Source: Alistipes sp. (GTDB lineage Bacteria > Bacteroidota > Bacteroidia > Bacteroidales > Rikenellaceae). From it: a stretch of 64,000 nt of DNA. The position numbers were made by a program, and so were the translations under genes. The DNA lies in the NCBI GenBank assembly GCA_017465575.1, contig JAFTVX010000033.1:1-64000 (forward strand). Reading direction: 5' to 3'. Positions 1-7,855 of this stretch are shown here, one piece after another; the first letter of the stretch is position 1, and each line of letters opens with the position of its first letter. The notes under the pieces are model-generated. The model saw only the letters and a list, made by a program, of their open reading frames with translations. It had not been told where the DNA came from and searched no databases.

Positions 1-25
1 AAATCCAAGTAAAACAAAGTTCTTT

Positions 26-114
<89 letters not shown>

Positions 115-136
<22 letters not shown>

Positions 137-386
137 TCAAGGAGCAAGCCAAAGATGGTTTGCTCCTTTTCTTTTTGCATATAGCACACCATCTATCGCA
201 CAAGAGTTACAATGACACCGAGGCTGTAGTCCGACTACTATCCTCGGTGTCATTGTTTCCCTATGCGCGATACCTGGAGCACTATATGCAAAAATTAAGA
301 GGAGCATGTTTTGATGGTGTGCTATATGCAAAGAGAGAAAGTTCCGTACTGTTTGTTTACCTTGAAGAGGCAGCTACCTACTCTTC
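115..386. repeat. Large nested inverted repeat with an inverted copy of the 5S 3' end
   Basis: Three collinear blocks are mirrored around about position 248. Outer arms: the 5S tail (117-143) and a reverse-complement copy at 360-386, about 25 of 27 bases matching. Middle arms: 171-193 and 313-335, 22 of 23 matching. Inner arms: AATGACACCGAGG at 211-223 and its exact complement at 242-254, around a loop that contains a further GTAGT/ACTAC palindrome. The left arm carries the 5S terminator and the right arm has unrelated sequence at that place. No ORF here has a coding signature. Confidence 0.85.
141..175 (+). terminator. Rho-independent terminator of the rRNA operon
   Basis: A 10-bp stem (GGAGCAAGCC at 141-150 with GGTTTGCTCC at 157-166, one G-U pair) is followed by a T-rich run TTTTCTTTTT. 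It starts a few bases after the 5S 3' end. Confidence 0.85.
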
Positions 387-890
387 TATTTATATGGTTG
401 TGCTATTTGTGTGAGAGAGCTTAACTGCTCTGTGTAACAGAGGAAAATCGTGCAAGTCGAGAGCAGAGTGGACTTGTTCACTATGCCGAGGCGTCGCCGA
501 TTTAAGCCGAGAAAAGATTGCTTTAGCATTCCTCCTTTGAGAAAGAGAGGGGCTTGTTGCAGGCGGAACGCCTGCTTTGGGTATTCTGCGAGGAGTGTTA
601 TTAAGACGATAAGACAAGTATGACCTTGAGACTATAAGATAAAAATCGGCTCTATTTTGCTCCTCTTAAAATTGTTCTATTTTTCCACTCGGTTGTACGA
701 TACGCAACTCAGTGTCTTCTCAGTTTCTATCGTAGTATTTCCTATTTATTGGTTGGTGCTTCGTTGATAAAGGCTTGAATATTACAATAATAACTTATAG
801 TTTTATTGTATTTATGAGCCAAATTCGCTATCTTCTTGATAAAAAATATTGTATTTGGTTCATTTTTCTATTTTTTATCACTTTGAACTT
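387..890. other. Gene-free stretch downstream of the rRNA operon
   Basis: No credible gene. It holds a 17-nt hairpin GCAGGCGGAACGCCTGC (559-575), exactly complementary to one at 32203-32219, and a TTAAGACGATAAGACAAGTA segment (about 600-620) that recurs near 55541. The right half becomes very AT-rich and leads into the araC promoter. The short ORFs here have no homology that I recognise and overlap the repeats. Confidence 0.6.
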
Positions 891-918
891 TTTGGGCGCA
901 ATATTATTTTTATATTTG
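891..918 (+). promoter_or_regulatory. Promoter of the AraC-family gene
   Basis: A TATATTTG box (911-918) matches the Bacteroidota -7 consensus TAnnTTTG and ends 23 bases before the chosen ATG. A TTTG lies at 891-894, but the 16-base spacer is shorter than the usual 19, so the -33 assignment is uncertain. Confidence 0.5.
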
Positions 919-941
919 TATTGCGGAAAAACGATATAACT

Positions 942-1661
942 ATGACAAATTCAACCTTTGTGCCATCTCCTATTTCAGAATCGAGGTGCGAATATATTTG
1001 TGATAATTGCGATTGTGAGAAGTCGTTTGTTTCAGAAGACTATACGATAGGCTATCAGCTATCGGGTAGTTGTCGTATATACTCCGAGGACGATGTGTGT
1101 ATAGATGTTCGTGAGCACACGCTCTTTCTTGTTGAGAAGGGGAGCTTCCGTCTCGTTGCGATGACAGGTAGCGCTGGGACTTTTGAGCAGATGCTATTTT
1201 CGTTAGACGCCAAGACTCTCTTTGGTGCATCGTCGCGCGATAACTCGCGTAGCGAGAAGTACTTTGAGCTTGCTGTACTCAAAGGAATAGTAACCAGCCT
1301 TACAATCGAGGATGTCGCGGAGTGTTGTTGCACCTCGCTTTCGACATTCAAGCGTCGTTTTAACGAGCGTTTTGCTCGCTCGCCACATCGTTGGTTTGTG
1401 AGTTGCAGGTTAGATATTGCCGAGCGTATTGTAGGTCACACGGGTGTTGCTGTTGCCGACCTTGCCGAGATGTGTGGTTTTAGCAACACTTCGCACTTTA
1501 TTAGTGCCTTTCGTCATCGCTTTGGTGCCACGCCCTCGCGCCATGCGCACCGTCGTTATAGCCAGAAGCGGTTGGCGTTACAGCATGATGTCGTCGTCGA
1601 CCATCTCTCTGTCGTCCCACTCGGTAACTTGAAAGCCCGAGTAGTCGAAGAGCGCCCATAG
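942..1661 (+). CDS. AraC-family transcriptional regulator
   Basis: DNA-binding regulator of 239 aa. The C-terminal half has the two helix-turn-helix units of the AraC/XylS family: one around TIEDVAECCCTSLSTFKRRF, the second around VADLAEMCGFSNTSHF with the following FGATPSRH signature. The N-terminal part looks like a short cupin-like sensor and resembles nothing I can name, so the ligand is unknown. I chose ATG 942 because a TAnnTTTG box ends just upstream; the upstream in-frame ATG at 849 would place that promoter inside the gene. The last 84 bases overlap the convergent gene at 1578 on the other strand, and the C-terminal tail after the second HTH is not typical of the family. Confidence 0.85.
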   Translation: MTNSTFVPSPISESRCEYICDNCDCEKSFVSEDYTIGYQLSGSCRIYSEDDVCIDVREHTLFLVEKGSFRLVAMTGSAGTFEQMLFSLDAKTLFGASSRDNSRSEKYFELAVLKGIVTSLTIEDVAECCCTSLSTFKRRFNERFARSPHRWFVSCRLDIAERIVGHTGVAVADLAEMCGFSNTSHFISAFRHRFGATPSRHAHRRYSQKRLALQHDVVVDHLSVVPLGNLKARVVEERP

Positions 1662-2507
1662 GTCGTTCTCTCTTACCCACGAGTTGCCATCTATGGCGTT
1701 ATACTCAACAATCTCATACTGGGCCTTTATCACCTCGCGACCCGAGGTATCGATAAGGCCCATTCTCTTATCCTTGGTCATCACCATGGCTCTGCCCTCA
1801 TCGAAATCCGAGGCCCACGCATAGCGTGGTGCAATCACCATATTGCCATCTTCGTCCATAAAGCCAACACCCTCGGCCGTGGTTGTTCGTCGTCGACCCT
1901 CAAGCAACGGAGTATACTCTGTGCGGTAGGCAGATAGTGGCTCATTTAGAGTGTTATCTTTCGGAGCATGCTGTTCGATATCTGAGCGCAATGCGAGCAG
2001 TTGTTCGTTGTCGTCGCCATATCCCAAGGTTGTATAGTAGAGCCTTATAGGGTGCCAGTGGCCGTGATTATCGACGATAATATTCTGCTTACGCAGATTA
2101 TTTAGGCTGATGTCGGCATGGCGTAGGCGCTTGGTGAACTCACTTAGGCCGCTAAGTAGCCTATCTTGCGACATTGTCAGCACTGCGTAATCGAGGGTTA
2201 TGCCATCGGGTAAATCCTCTATGATGATGCTTGTGCGCTGGTTAAGCTCGTTATGTAGAATTCGAAAGGTCCCTATGCGGTCGCCTCGCTCGCCACGCAA
2301 CAGGGCGTAGGCACGCTCGGCGAGTGCCATAGCCTCGGTAGTTATTGGGGCATGCAATAACACATCGTTGCAGTCAACGATAGCGCGACACTCGGCGAAG
2401 TGTGTAGTGCGACACACTGCCTCGATATATTGTGGTTGTAGCGTTGCAAAGAGGTGTGTGTTATGCAGTGCGTGGTGGAAGTCCTGAATTGAGCAGCAGT
2501 ACATCAT
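1578..2507 (-). CDS. Kinase-like (probably inactive) protein with C-terminal WG repeats
   Basis: 309 aa. The middle has a protein-kinase-like catalytic-loop pattern (HADISLNN followed by NIIVD, about residues 131-147), but I see no DFG motif and no clear glycine loop or catalytic lysine, so it may be a pseudokinase. The C-terminal third contains WG-type beta repeats (GFMDEDGNMVIAPRY, GLIDTSGREVIKAQY, then a weaker third). The start overlaps the stop of the upstream vWA gene as TAATG, so translation is probably coupled and the two proteins probably act together. This resembles vWA-plus-kinase pairs in tellurite-type and regulatory modules, though the usual phosphatase partner is absent. The function is inferred from family and context only. 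Confidence 0.6.
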   Translation of the reverse strand: MMYCCSIQDFHHALHNTHLFATLQPQYIEAVCRTTHFAECRAIVDCNDVLLHAPITTEAMALAERAYALLRGERGDRIGTFRILHNELNQRTSIIIEDLPDGITLDYAVLTMSQDRLLSGLSEFTKRLRHADISLNNLRKQNIIVDNHGHWHPIRLYYTTLGYGDDNEQLLALRSDIEQHAPKDNTLNEPLSAYRTEYTPLLEGRRRTTTAEGVGFMDEDGNMVIAPRYAWASDFDEGRAMVMTKDKRMGLIDTSGREVIKAQYEIVEYNAIDGNSWVRENDLWALFDYSGFQVTEWDDREMVDDDIML

Positions 2508-3352
2508 TAGTTGCGTTTTACACTTTCGGAGCCAATATTAAGTATAGACATAAGTTCGCCAAACGAGGCGTTGAAGGCAACACAGCGGTATGGGCCATGG
2601 TCGGCGCGTTGCTCTTCGAGTGCCGACTCTAAGCCCTCGGGAAGAAGGCTCGACATGCGGAACAGCATATTTTGATGCGGGCACTCGCTCGTATAGTTAT
2701 ACTCGCATGGGAATGTTACGGGGTGCTGTGCTGTGTTGTTGCCGAGATGTATGTTGAAAAGTAGCGTGTTACCATCTTTTGTGGCGGTGTGCTTGATGCG
2801 CTCGGCAATGCTTATTAGCTCATCTATTGTGCCGTCGGTAGGCTCGCCATCGGAGATATTAAAGACCATAGGCGGAAAACTTTGGCGGTTTGTAGGCTCA
2901 TTGCACCACTTTTCGACAAGGTCGGCAACCATCGCCAGCGCCTCGAACATAGGTGTCGAGCCTGTGGCCTTGGCATCTACCCATGGGCGAATAGCGTAGG
3001 TCGTGCTACAATCCTCGTCTACGACATCTTTGCAGATAAAGGTGAAGTCACGCTTCTCGGGCGCTATGGTGGCAAGGTGCGCTATGGAGTTGAAGCCGTC
3101 GGCGGGCAACAACGACTCGACGCCGTCGCCCGAGTAGCCGATGATGGCGATGTCGTAGTAGTCGCGTAGGCCATCATAGCGTGTGGCGAGCGCCATAAGT
3201 TCGTCGATAAGGTAGTTCGAGGCGAAGGCTATTGCCTCTGCCTTCGGCATAACAAGGTTGTTTATAGTGGTCATCTCCTGCATCGATGTCGAGCAGTCTA
3301 CGACCAAGACGATTGCTGTTCGATGGGCGCGGGTTATGCGTTGCTCGTACAT
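2507..3352 (-). CDS. von Willebrand factor A domain protein (TerY-like)
   Basis: 281 aa cytosolic vWA protein with a complete metal-ion-dependent adhesion site: DCSTS (D19, DxSxS), a later conserved Thr in TGSTP and an Asp in SDGEPTD. This arrangement is typical of TerY-like vWA proteins, which bind partners through the metal site. There is no signal peptide. The gene lies 2 bp downstream of the amidohydrolase stop and overlaps the next gene by one base, so it sits in the tail of a long operon. The partner is probably the kinase-like WG protein encoded next. The target is not visible. Confidence 0.75.
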   Translation of the reverse strand: MYEQRITRAHRTAIVLVVDCSTSMQEMTTINNLVMPKAEAIAFASNYLIDELMALATRYDGLRDYYDIAIIGYSGDGVESLLPADGFNSIAHLATIAPEKRDFTFICKDVVDEDCSTTYAIRPWVDAKATGSTPMFEALAMVADLVEKWCNEPTNRQSFPPMVFNISDGEPTDGTIDELISIAERIKHTATKDGNTLLFNIHLGNNTAQHPVTFPCEYNYTSECPHQNMLFRMSSLLPEGLESALEEQRADHGPYRCVAFNASFGELMSILNIGSESVKRN

Positions 3353-3354
3353 GG

Positions 3355-4482
3355 TTAGATTATTCTGCGTGAGCGTGTTTCGGGGGTTAAAAGCATATTA
3401 TGAAGGTCGGCATTCTCGATGAGCACGATGCCTGGGGCGGTGCCTACTCTAAGGTCGCCAAGCCTATCTTCCAGACCCAAAGCCTCGGCGCCGTTGCGTG
3501 TAGCCCAGAGGAGTAGCTCGTCGAGGGGTATGTCGCCAAGTAGTCGCATATTCTCAACCATCGATAGGTGGCGTGCCGAGGCTAAGGAGTCGGTGCCGAT
3601 GGCAATCTTTGCCCCCTCCTGACGGAGCATATCAGTGGGTGGCTCGGTGCGTGAGATAAAGCGGTTGGACTCGGGGCAGAGCACCCAGTATACGCCATTT
3701 GTAAAGTGTCTATTTATCGTAGCGACATCCTCTGTCGTAGTCTTTACATTGTGTATGAGTAGCATACGACGATTGGAGGGTATGCTTCTCACAACACGCT
3801 CTGCGGGTGTGCCATAGAGCAGAAAGTCGGTCGACCAACCTTGGCGCTCGTACCAGTCGTGTAGCGAGCCGTGGCCATTGTATAGCGCCTTCTCGTCGTC
3901 GGACTCCAAGAAGTGGAGCGAGAGGGGAGCTTCGCCCTCGCCACAAATTGTGCGGAAGGGCTTGTCTTGCACCGAGTAGATGGAGTGGGGTGTAAGCGAG
4001 CAGTTCTCGCTCGTAGCCATGGTGCGTGCTGCCTCAATATCGTGGTTGTTAAGGCCAAAGAACTCTATAAAGGTGTGATAATGAATTGCCGAGCGCTCCT
4101 TGATGGGCATTACAAGGCGGTCGTTTGCAATATCGGCAACGGCCTCGATGCCCTCCTCCCACATTCGGGCATCGGCTACCGAGGCAGCGTGTAGGCGCTC
4201 CTCTGTGGAGAAGTTGTTACGCACACGCCCTATGGCGCCAGCAAAGCCCGCAAAGCCACTACCTTCGGCGATTGCACCACGCAGGTACGCAAGTTCGAGG
4301 TGGCAGTGGGCGTTGACCATGCCCGCAGTGAGTATGCCGGGGTAGAACTCCACGCCGGCACGGTTGTCGATGTTTTCAGTCTGCTCTATTGCGGTGATTG
4401 TGCGGTCGTCAACCTCGATGATGATGTTGCGCTCGAGGCGACCGTTAATTAGTGCGTAGTGCGACGCTATCTTTCTTCTCAT
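3355..4482 (-). CDS. Amidohydrolase-superfamily deaminase-like enzyme
   Basis: 375 aa metal-dependent hydrolase of the cytosine-deaminase/SAH-deaminase branch. The metal site is intact: H59-C-H61 (NAHCHLE), His in LTPHSIYS, His in LSLHFLES with the following Glu, and Asp in IGTDS near residue 298. Substrate cannot be read from sequence; aminofutalosine deaminase, guanine-type deaminases and unassigned Bacteroidales paralogues all share this motif set. No futalosine-pathway gene is nearby. The start overlaps the upstream lipoprotein gene by 38 bp, supporting co-transcription. Confidence 0.75.
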   Translation of the reverse strand: MRRKIASHYALINGRLERNIIIEVDDRTITAIEQTENIDNRAGVEFYPGILTAGMVNAHCHLELAYLRGAIAEGSGFAGFAGAIGRVRNNFSTEERLHAASVADARMWEEGIEAVADIANDRLVMPIKERSAIHYHTFIEFFGLNNHDIEAARTMATSENCSLTPHSIYSVQDKPFRTICGEGEAPLSLHFLESDDEKALYNGHGSLHDWYERQGWSTDFLLYGTPAERVVRSIPSNRRMLLIHNVKTTTEDVATINRHFTNGVYWVLCPESNRFISRTEPPTDMLRQEGAKIAIGTDSLASARHLSMVENMRLLGDIPLDELLLWATRNGAEALGLEDRLGDLRVGTAPGIVLIENADLHNMLLTPETRSRRII

Positions 4483-5359
4483 GGCTTTCGATGGGTTGTG
4501 GCTCTTGGCTTGGGAGCGTATCGGCCGTAAAGCCCATCATCAGCGCATGGTTGAAGATGCGCAGGTTGAGCTGCATGCGGTAGAGGCTATCTACCGATGT
4601 CTCAACGGGGAGAACACGCTCCACCTCCAAGTTGCGGATTGTGATATCTGGGAGCTTAGACTCCTCGTTTTTGGGGTGGTAGTACATATCGAGGCATAGC
4701 ACCTTGTGGATGCTATCGAGCGATATCTTTCGTGTGTATTTGCTGTCGCGACGGCGTGAGAGCATCGTTGTCTGGCGGAGGCTCTCGGTAGAGTCGCTGA
4801 GTAGGGTGTGTATCTCGGCACGCGAGTTGCGATTCTCGTCGAGCGAGTCGATAAGATACTCAAAGCGTATGGTGTAGTCGCCCGGCACGATGTCGTCGAT
4901 GCGGATGCGCAGTTTCGAGGTGTCGCGCAGGGTGTTTACCCTAATTAGCGTGTCGCTATATACGATGCGTGTTAGAGTTCGTTGTGCCACGCGGTCGATG
5001 GTGTCGAGGATAACAACCTTATACTGCTCGGCGCGGTACTCCTCCTCCAGTAGCTCTGAGGCTGCCGTGACGAGGTCGCTGAGCATGGCACTCTTGCGCT
5101 GCGAGAAGGTCTTTACCGTATGGCGTATGTCGGCCGTGGTGTAGCCATAGCGCTCGAAGATAGGCTCGTAGATATTCAGCGAGTCGGCACCATCGCCCTC
5201 CTCGTTGTAGTAGGCGTTGGCGAGGAAGCAGTCGTGGAAAATCTTCACCAAATCCTCGTCGGGAATCTCCTTGGGGCCTTTACAGCCTACTGCCAAGATT
5301 GCCATTAGCGAAACGGCAATGGTACGAAAGGCATATCCGGTATCTTCAAAAAATCTCAT
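4445..5359 (-). CDS. DUF4296 lipoprotein
   Basis: 304 aa. A hydrophobic N-terminus ending in LAVGC gives a lipobox, so the protein should be anchored to a membrane. Residues of about 30-100 (IPDEDLVKIFHDCFLAN, later IFERYGYTTADIRHT) match the DUF4296 family seen across Bacteroidota. The remaining two thirds is a charged, partly coiled-coil region that I do not recognise and that is longer than in most relatives. It follows the FtsX-like permease gene after 4 bp. The role is unknown; position suggests envelope work. Confidence 0.75.
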   Translation of the reverse strand: MRFFEDTGYAFRTIAVSLMAILAVGCKGPKEIPDEDLVKIFHDCFLANAYYNEEGDGADSLNIYEPIFERYGYTTADIRHTVKTFSQRKSAMLSDLVTAASELLEEEYRAEQYKVVILDTIDRVAQRTLTRIVYSDTLIRVNTLRDTSKLRIRIDDIVPGDYTIRFEYLIDSLDENRNSRAEIHTLLSDSTESLRQTTMLSRRRDSKYTRKISLDSIHKVLCLDMYYHPKNEESKLPDITIRNLEVERVLPVETSVDSLYRMQLNLRIFNHALMMGFTADTLPSQEPQPIESHEKKDSVALRTN

Positions 5360-5363
5360 ATCG

Positions 5364-6566
5364 TTACAATCTTTTTTTGCGTAATGTGTGTGCCACGGTA
5401 AGGCGCGAAACTAAGATGCCTATTACAAGGAATATCGCTACCACAAGTGCAGTATCTCCTGCTCGCAACTCTACGGGGTAGCTCTCGATGATAGCGCCAC
5501 CCTCGGGCATGCCCACCCAGCCAAAGTGCTCTTGACCAAGGCTCAAGCCTATGCCCACCACAGCGCCAACGGCTGTGCCGAGCATCGTGAGTAGTATGCC
5601 CTCGCCAACGAAGATATTGCGTATTAGGCTACGGTCGGCACCCATCGAGCGAAGTGTCATAATGTCGCGCCCCTTGTCGGTAAGTAACATCACCACCGAG
5701 CCCACAATCGAGAGGGCTGCGACAATGGCGATAAGTGCGCCGATAAGTAGTACAGCAACCTTCTCCATGCGAAGTATCGCATTCATAGATGCGTTTTTCT
5801 CCTCGCGAGTGCGCACCTTGAAGTCCTCGCCGACACAACCTTTTAGCGCCCGGCATACCGCCTTTGTGTCGCTATCGTCGGCCACACTTACTACGATGCC
5901 CGATAGGTGGTCGGGGTAGTTGGCAAGGCGTTGTAGGCGGTCGATGCTCGTTAGCGCAAGCGTAGCATCAATGTCGGCATTGGAGTCGATGATGCCACCA
6001 AGTTGCGCCTTCGCGCGCGAGAGTCCCGACATCGGCAATAGTGTCGAGAGCTGCTTGCGGTTGAGTGCATAGAGCGAAATCTCGCTGCCGAGGTTGTAGG
6101 CGCCAATATCTGCTGCAAGGCCATAGCCGAGGACAATGTCGCCATCTAAGGTTGCAGCCTCGATGCTTCCACGCCCAACAAGTGATGCTATGGGCAGTGC
6201 ATCGGTATAGAGTGAGTCGATGCCGCGTAGCGTAACGGCAGCGTGGCGGTCACCCACCGAGAGCATCACACTCTGCTCGATATATGGCGCTACGGCCACG
6301 ATACCCTCAATATCGCGGAGTACATCAAGGTCGATGCTCTCCTCAGCAAATGTCTGACCTCGCTCGGCCAAAATCTCGATGTCGGCATCTACCGACGAGT
6401 ATAGCCGCTCGATAGTCGCGTTTAGTCCGTTGAACACCGCAAGTAGCACGACGAGGGCTGCCGTAGGCACTGCCACAGCCACCAAACTCACGGCCACGAT
6501 GATGTTTATCACCGAGTGTGACTTCGGCGAAAACATATATCGTCGGGCAAACTTCGACCAGAGCAT
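5364..6566 (-). CDS. FtsX-like ABC transporter permease (LolC/E type)
   Basis: 400 aa inner-membrane permease. It has one N-terminal membrane helix (about 20-42), a large periplasmic domain and three C-terminal helices (about 270-300, 320-345, 370-393). The SMGADRSLIRNIF segment is the cytoplasmic coupling region typical of MacB/LolC/E permeases. Such proteins work as dimers with an ATPase of the LolD type, often in lipoprotein release. No ATPase gene is adjacent, so it must be supplied from elsewhere. It is 14 bp from rbfA, as is common in Bacteroidales. Confidence 0.85.
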   Translation of the reverse strand: MLWSKFARRYMFSPKSHSVINIIVAVSLVAVAVPTAALVVLLAVFNGLNATIERLYSSVDADIEILAERGQTFAEESIDLDVLRDIEGIVAVAPYIEQSVMLSVGDRHAAVTLRGIDSLYTDALPIASLVGRGSIEAATLDGDIVLGYGLAADIGAYNLGSEISLYALNRKQLSTLLPMSGLSRAKAQLGGIIDSNADIDATLALTSIDRLQRLANYPDHLSGIVVSVADDSDTKAVCRALKGCVGEDFKVRTREEKNASMNAILRMEKVAVLLIGALIAIVAALSIVGSVVMLLTDKGRDIMTLRSMGADRSLIRNIFVGEGILLTMLGTAVGAVVGIGLSLGQEHFGWVGMPEGGAIIESYPVELRAGDTALVVAIFLVIGILVSRLTVAHTLRKKRL

Positions 6567-6580
6567 AGCCTAACGAATGG

Positions 6581-6919
6581 CTACTTCTTCAACAAGTTGT
6601 CGATATTCTCGACATACTCCAACGAGTCGTCGAGGAAGAACTCCAACTCTGGGACAATCTTGAGCTGGTTGCGGATGCGTGCGCCAAGTGTGCGACGAAC
6701 GAGCCAACCCTTCTCGCGAATAGCCTCGAGCGTAGCCTCGCTACGGTCGAAGGGGAAGATGCTAACATATACCTTGGCGTATGCCAAGTCGGGTGATATG
6801 CGCACGGTGGTAACCGTTACCAGCGAGCCACGAGTGTCGTCGGCTAAGTCACGCTGAATTATCTCTGCAAGGTCGCGCTGAAGCAAGCGCGCAATCTTCT
6901 GCTGTCTTGTACTATCCAT
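6581..6919 (-). CDS. rbfA: Ribosome-binding factor A
   Basis: 112 aa, full length. RbfA is a small KH-fold protein that binds the 30S subunit near helix 1 of 16S rRNA during late maturation. The N-terminal RQQKIARLLQRDLAEII pattern and the SPDLAYAKVYVSIF strand are diagnostic. It is placed between an outer-membrane-type gene and an FtsX-like permease on the minus strand, with short gaps, so it is probably part of the long operon. Confidence 0.93.
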   Translation of the reverse strand: MDSTRQQKIARLLQRDLAEIIQRDLADDTRGSLVTVTTVRISPDLAYAKVYVSIFPFDRSEATLEAIREKGWLVRRTLGARIRNQLKIVPELEFFLDDSLEYVENIDNLLKK

Positions 6920-6946
6920 AATATGGTGTGTTTATTGTTAATTATT

Positions 6947-7855
6947 CTATCTTCTGGGTGCTGTGGGTCGGCTACCACCACTGCTACCTCTACCGCCACT
7001 CGATGAGTTTGCAGCGCCACTCTGCTCGCTGAAATTGAAGTTTTTGAGGCGTGGCTCCTTCTTGCGACGAGGCACCCACCACTCCTCGAATCCCGCCTTG
7101 TTGAATCGCCAGCCGATAGTCAACGAGACATTGAGATTGTCCAAAGGAGAGCGCAGAGGCGTGTAGTAGAAGGGGTTCTCACGGCCGTCGGTAGAGTTTG
7201 AGTAGTATTTATTGCGGTTTTTGAGGATGTCGGAGTAGCCGAAGTTGTAGCGGGCACGCACACCTATCTCGACCTGCTTAAGTAGCACGGCAAAGCCCAA
7301 ACCACCTGCCAAGCCATAGCCAAAGCGGTTGTCGCGTGGCACCTTCCACTCATACTTACCTGCGGGGTAGCGGTCTTTCTCATACTCATAGTTCGACGAT
7401 AGGTTGTACGAGAGCACCAACGCTGCATCGACATATATGCGCAGACGATTCTTCGCCAAGTAGAAGTGGGGTTGCCATACGATGGGCAACATAATGGAGT
7501 TGACACGGCGTGAGTAGTACTGATAGTGGCGTATCTCCTTGCGGTTTTCGCCATCGTCAATCCACTCCGAGGTGTAGGCGTAGGCTACATGGAAGCCACG
7601 CTCCAAATACTCTAAGTCGAGACCAAAAGCGCCCACAAAGCGAGGCTTGGGGCTATAGTAGCGCCACGAAAGGCCGAAGTTCTCCGAGCCCCACATAATC
7701 TTCGTCACCTCCGAGGGGTAGAAGCGTGCCATCGAGACACCCGTGCCACCTGTCAGCGTTAGAGTGTGCTGTGCTTGTGCCTCGGTCGACGAGAGGGCTA
7801 CAAATGCCACAAAGAGTAGCGCTAAGCGCAGTATGTATCTACGGAAACCTATCAT
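6947..7855 (-). CDS. Outer-membrane beta-barrel protein (porin-like)
   Basis: 302 aa with a signal peptide ending near AQAQ. Alternating aromatic strands through the body (for example NFGLSWRYY, RGFHVAYAY, VGIGVRARYNFGYSD-like segments) fit an 8-12 stranded outer-membrane barrel of the PorT/OMP_b-brl type. The C-terminus is a low-complexity Ser/Gly/Arg-rich tail. The start overlaps the stop of the upstream Ig-like lipoprotein gene by 4 bp, so the two are likely co-translated. There are no other type IX secretion genes here, so I do not call it PorT. Confidence 0.7.
   Translation of the reverse strand: MIGFRRYILRLALLFVAFVALSSTEAQAQHTLTLTGGTGVSMARFYPSEVTKIMWGSENFGLSWRYYSPKPRFVGAFGLDLEYLERGFHVAYAYTSEWIDDGENRKEIRHYQYYSRRVNSIMLPIVWQPHFYLAKNRLRIYVDAALVLSYNLSSNYEYEKDRYPAGKYEWKVPRDNRFGYGLAGGLGFAVLLKQVEIGVRARYNFGYSDILKNRNKYYSNSTDGRENPFYYTPLRSPLDNLNVSLTIGWRFNKAGFEEWWVPRRKKEPRLKNFNFSEQSGAANSSSGGRGSSGGSRPTAPRR

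Noticed and set aside
160-414. 84-residue plus-strand reading frame after the 5S gene
   Set aside because: It lies inside the large inverted repeat and terminator, has no recognisable domain and no promoter of its own.
390-617. 75-residue minus-strand reading frame
   Set aside because: Its sequence is produced by the GCAGGCG hairpin and the AAGACGATA repeat; no start context or homology.
6947-7855. PorT of the type IX secretion system
   Set aside because: The barrel type is similar, but no other por or spr gene is near and no type IX C-terminal sorting domains were seen on proteins in the window.
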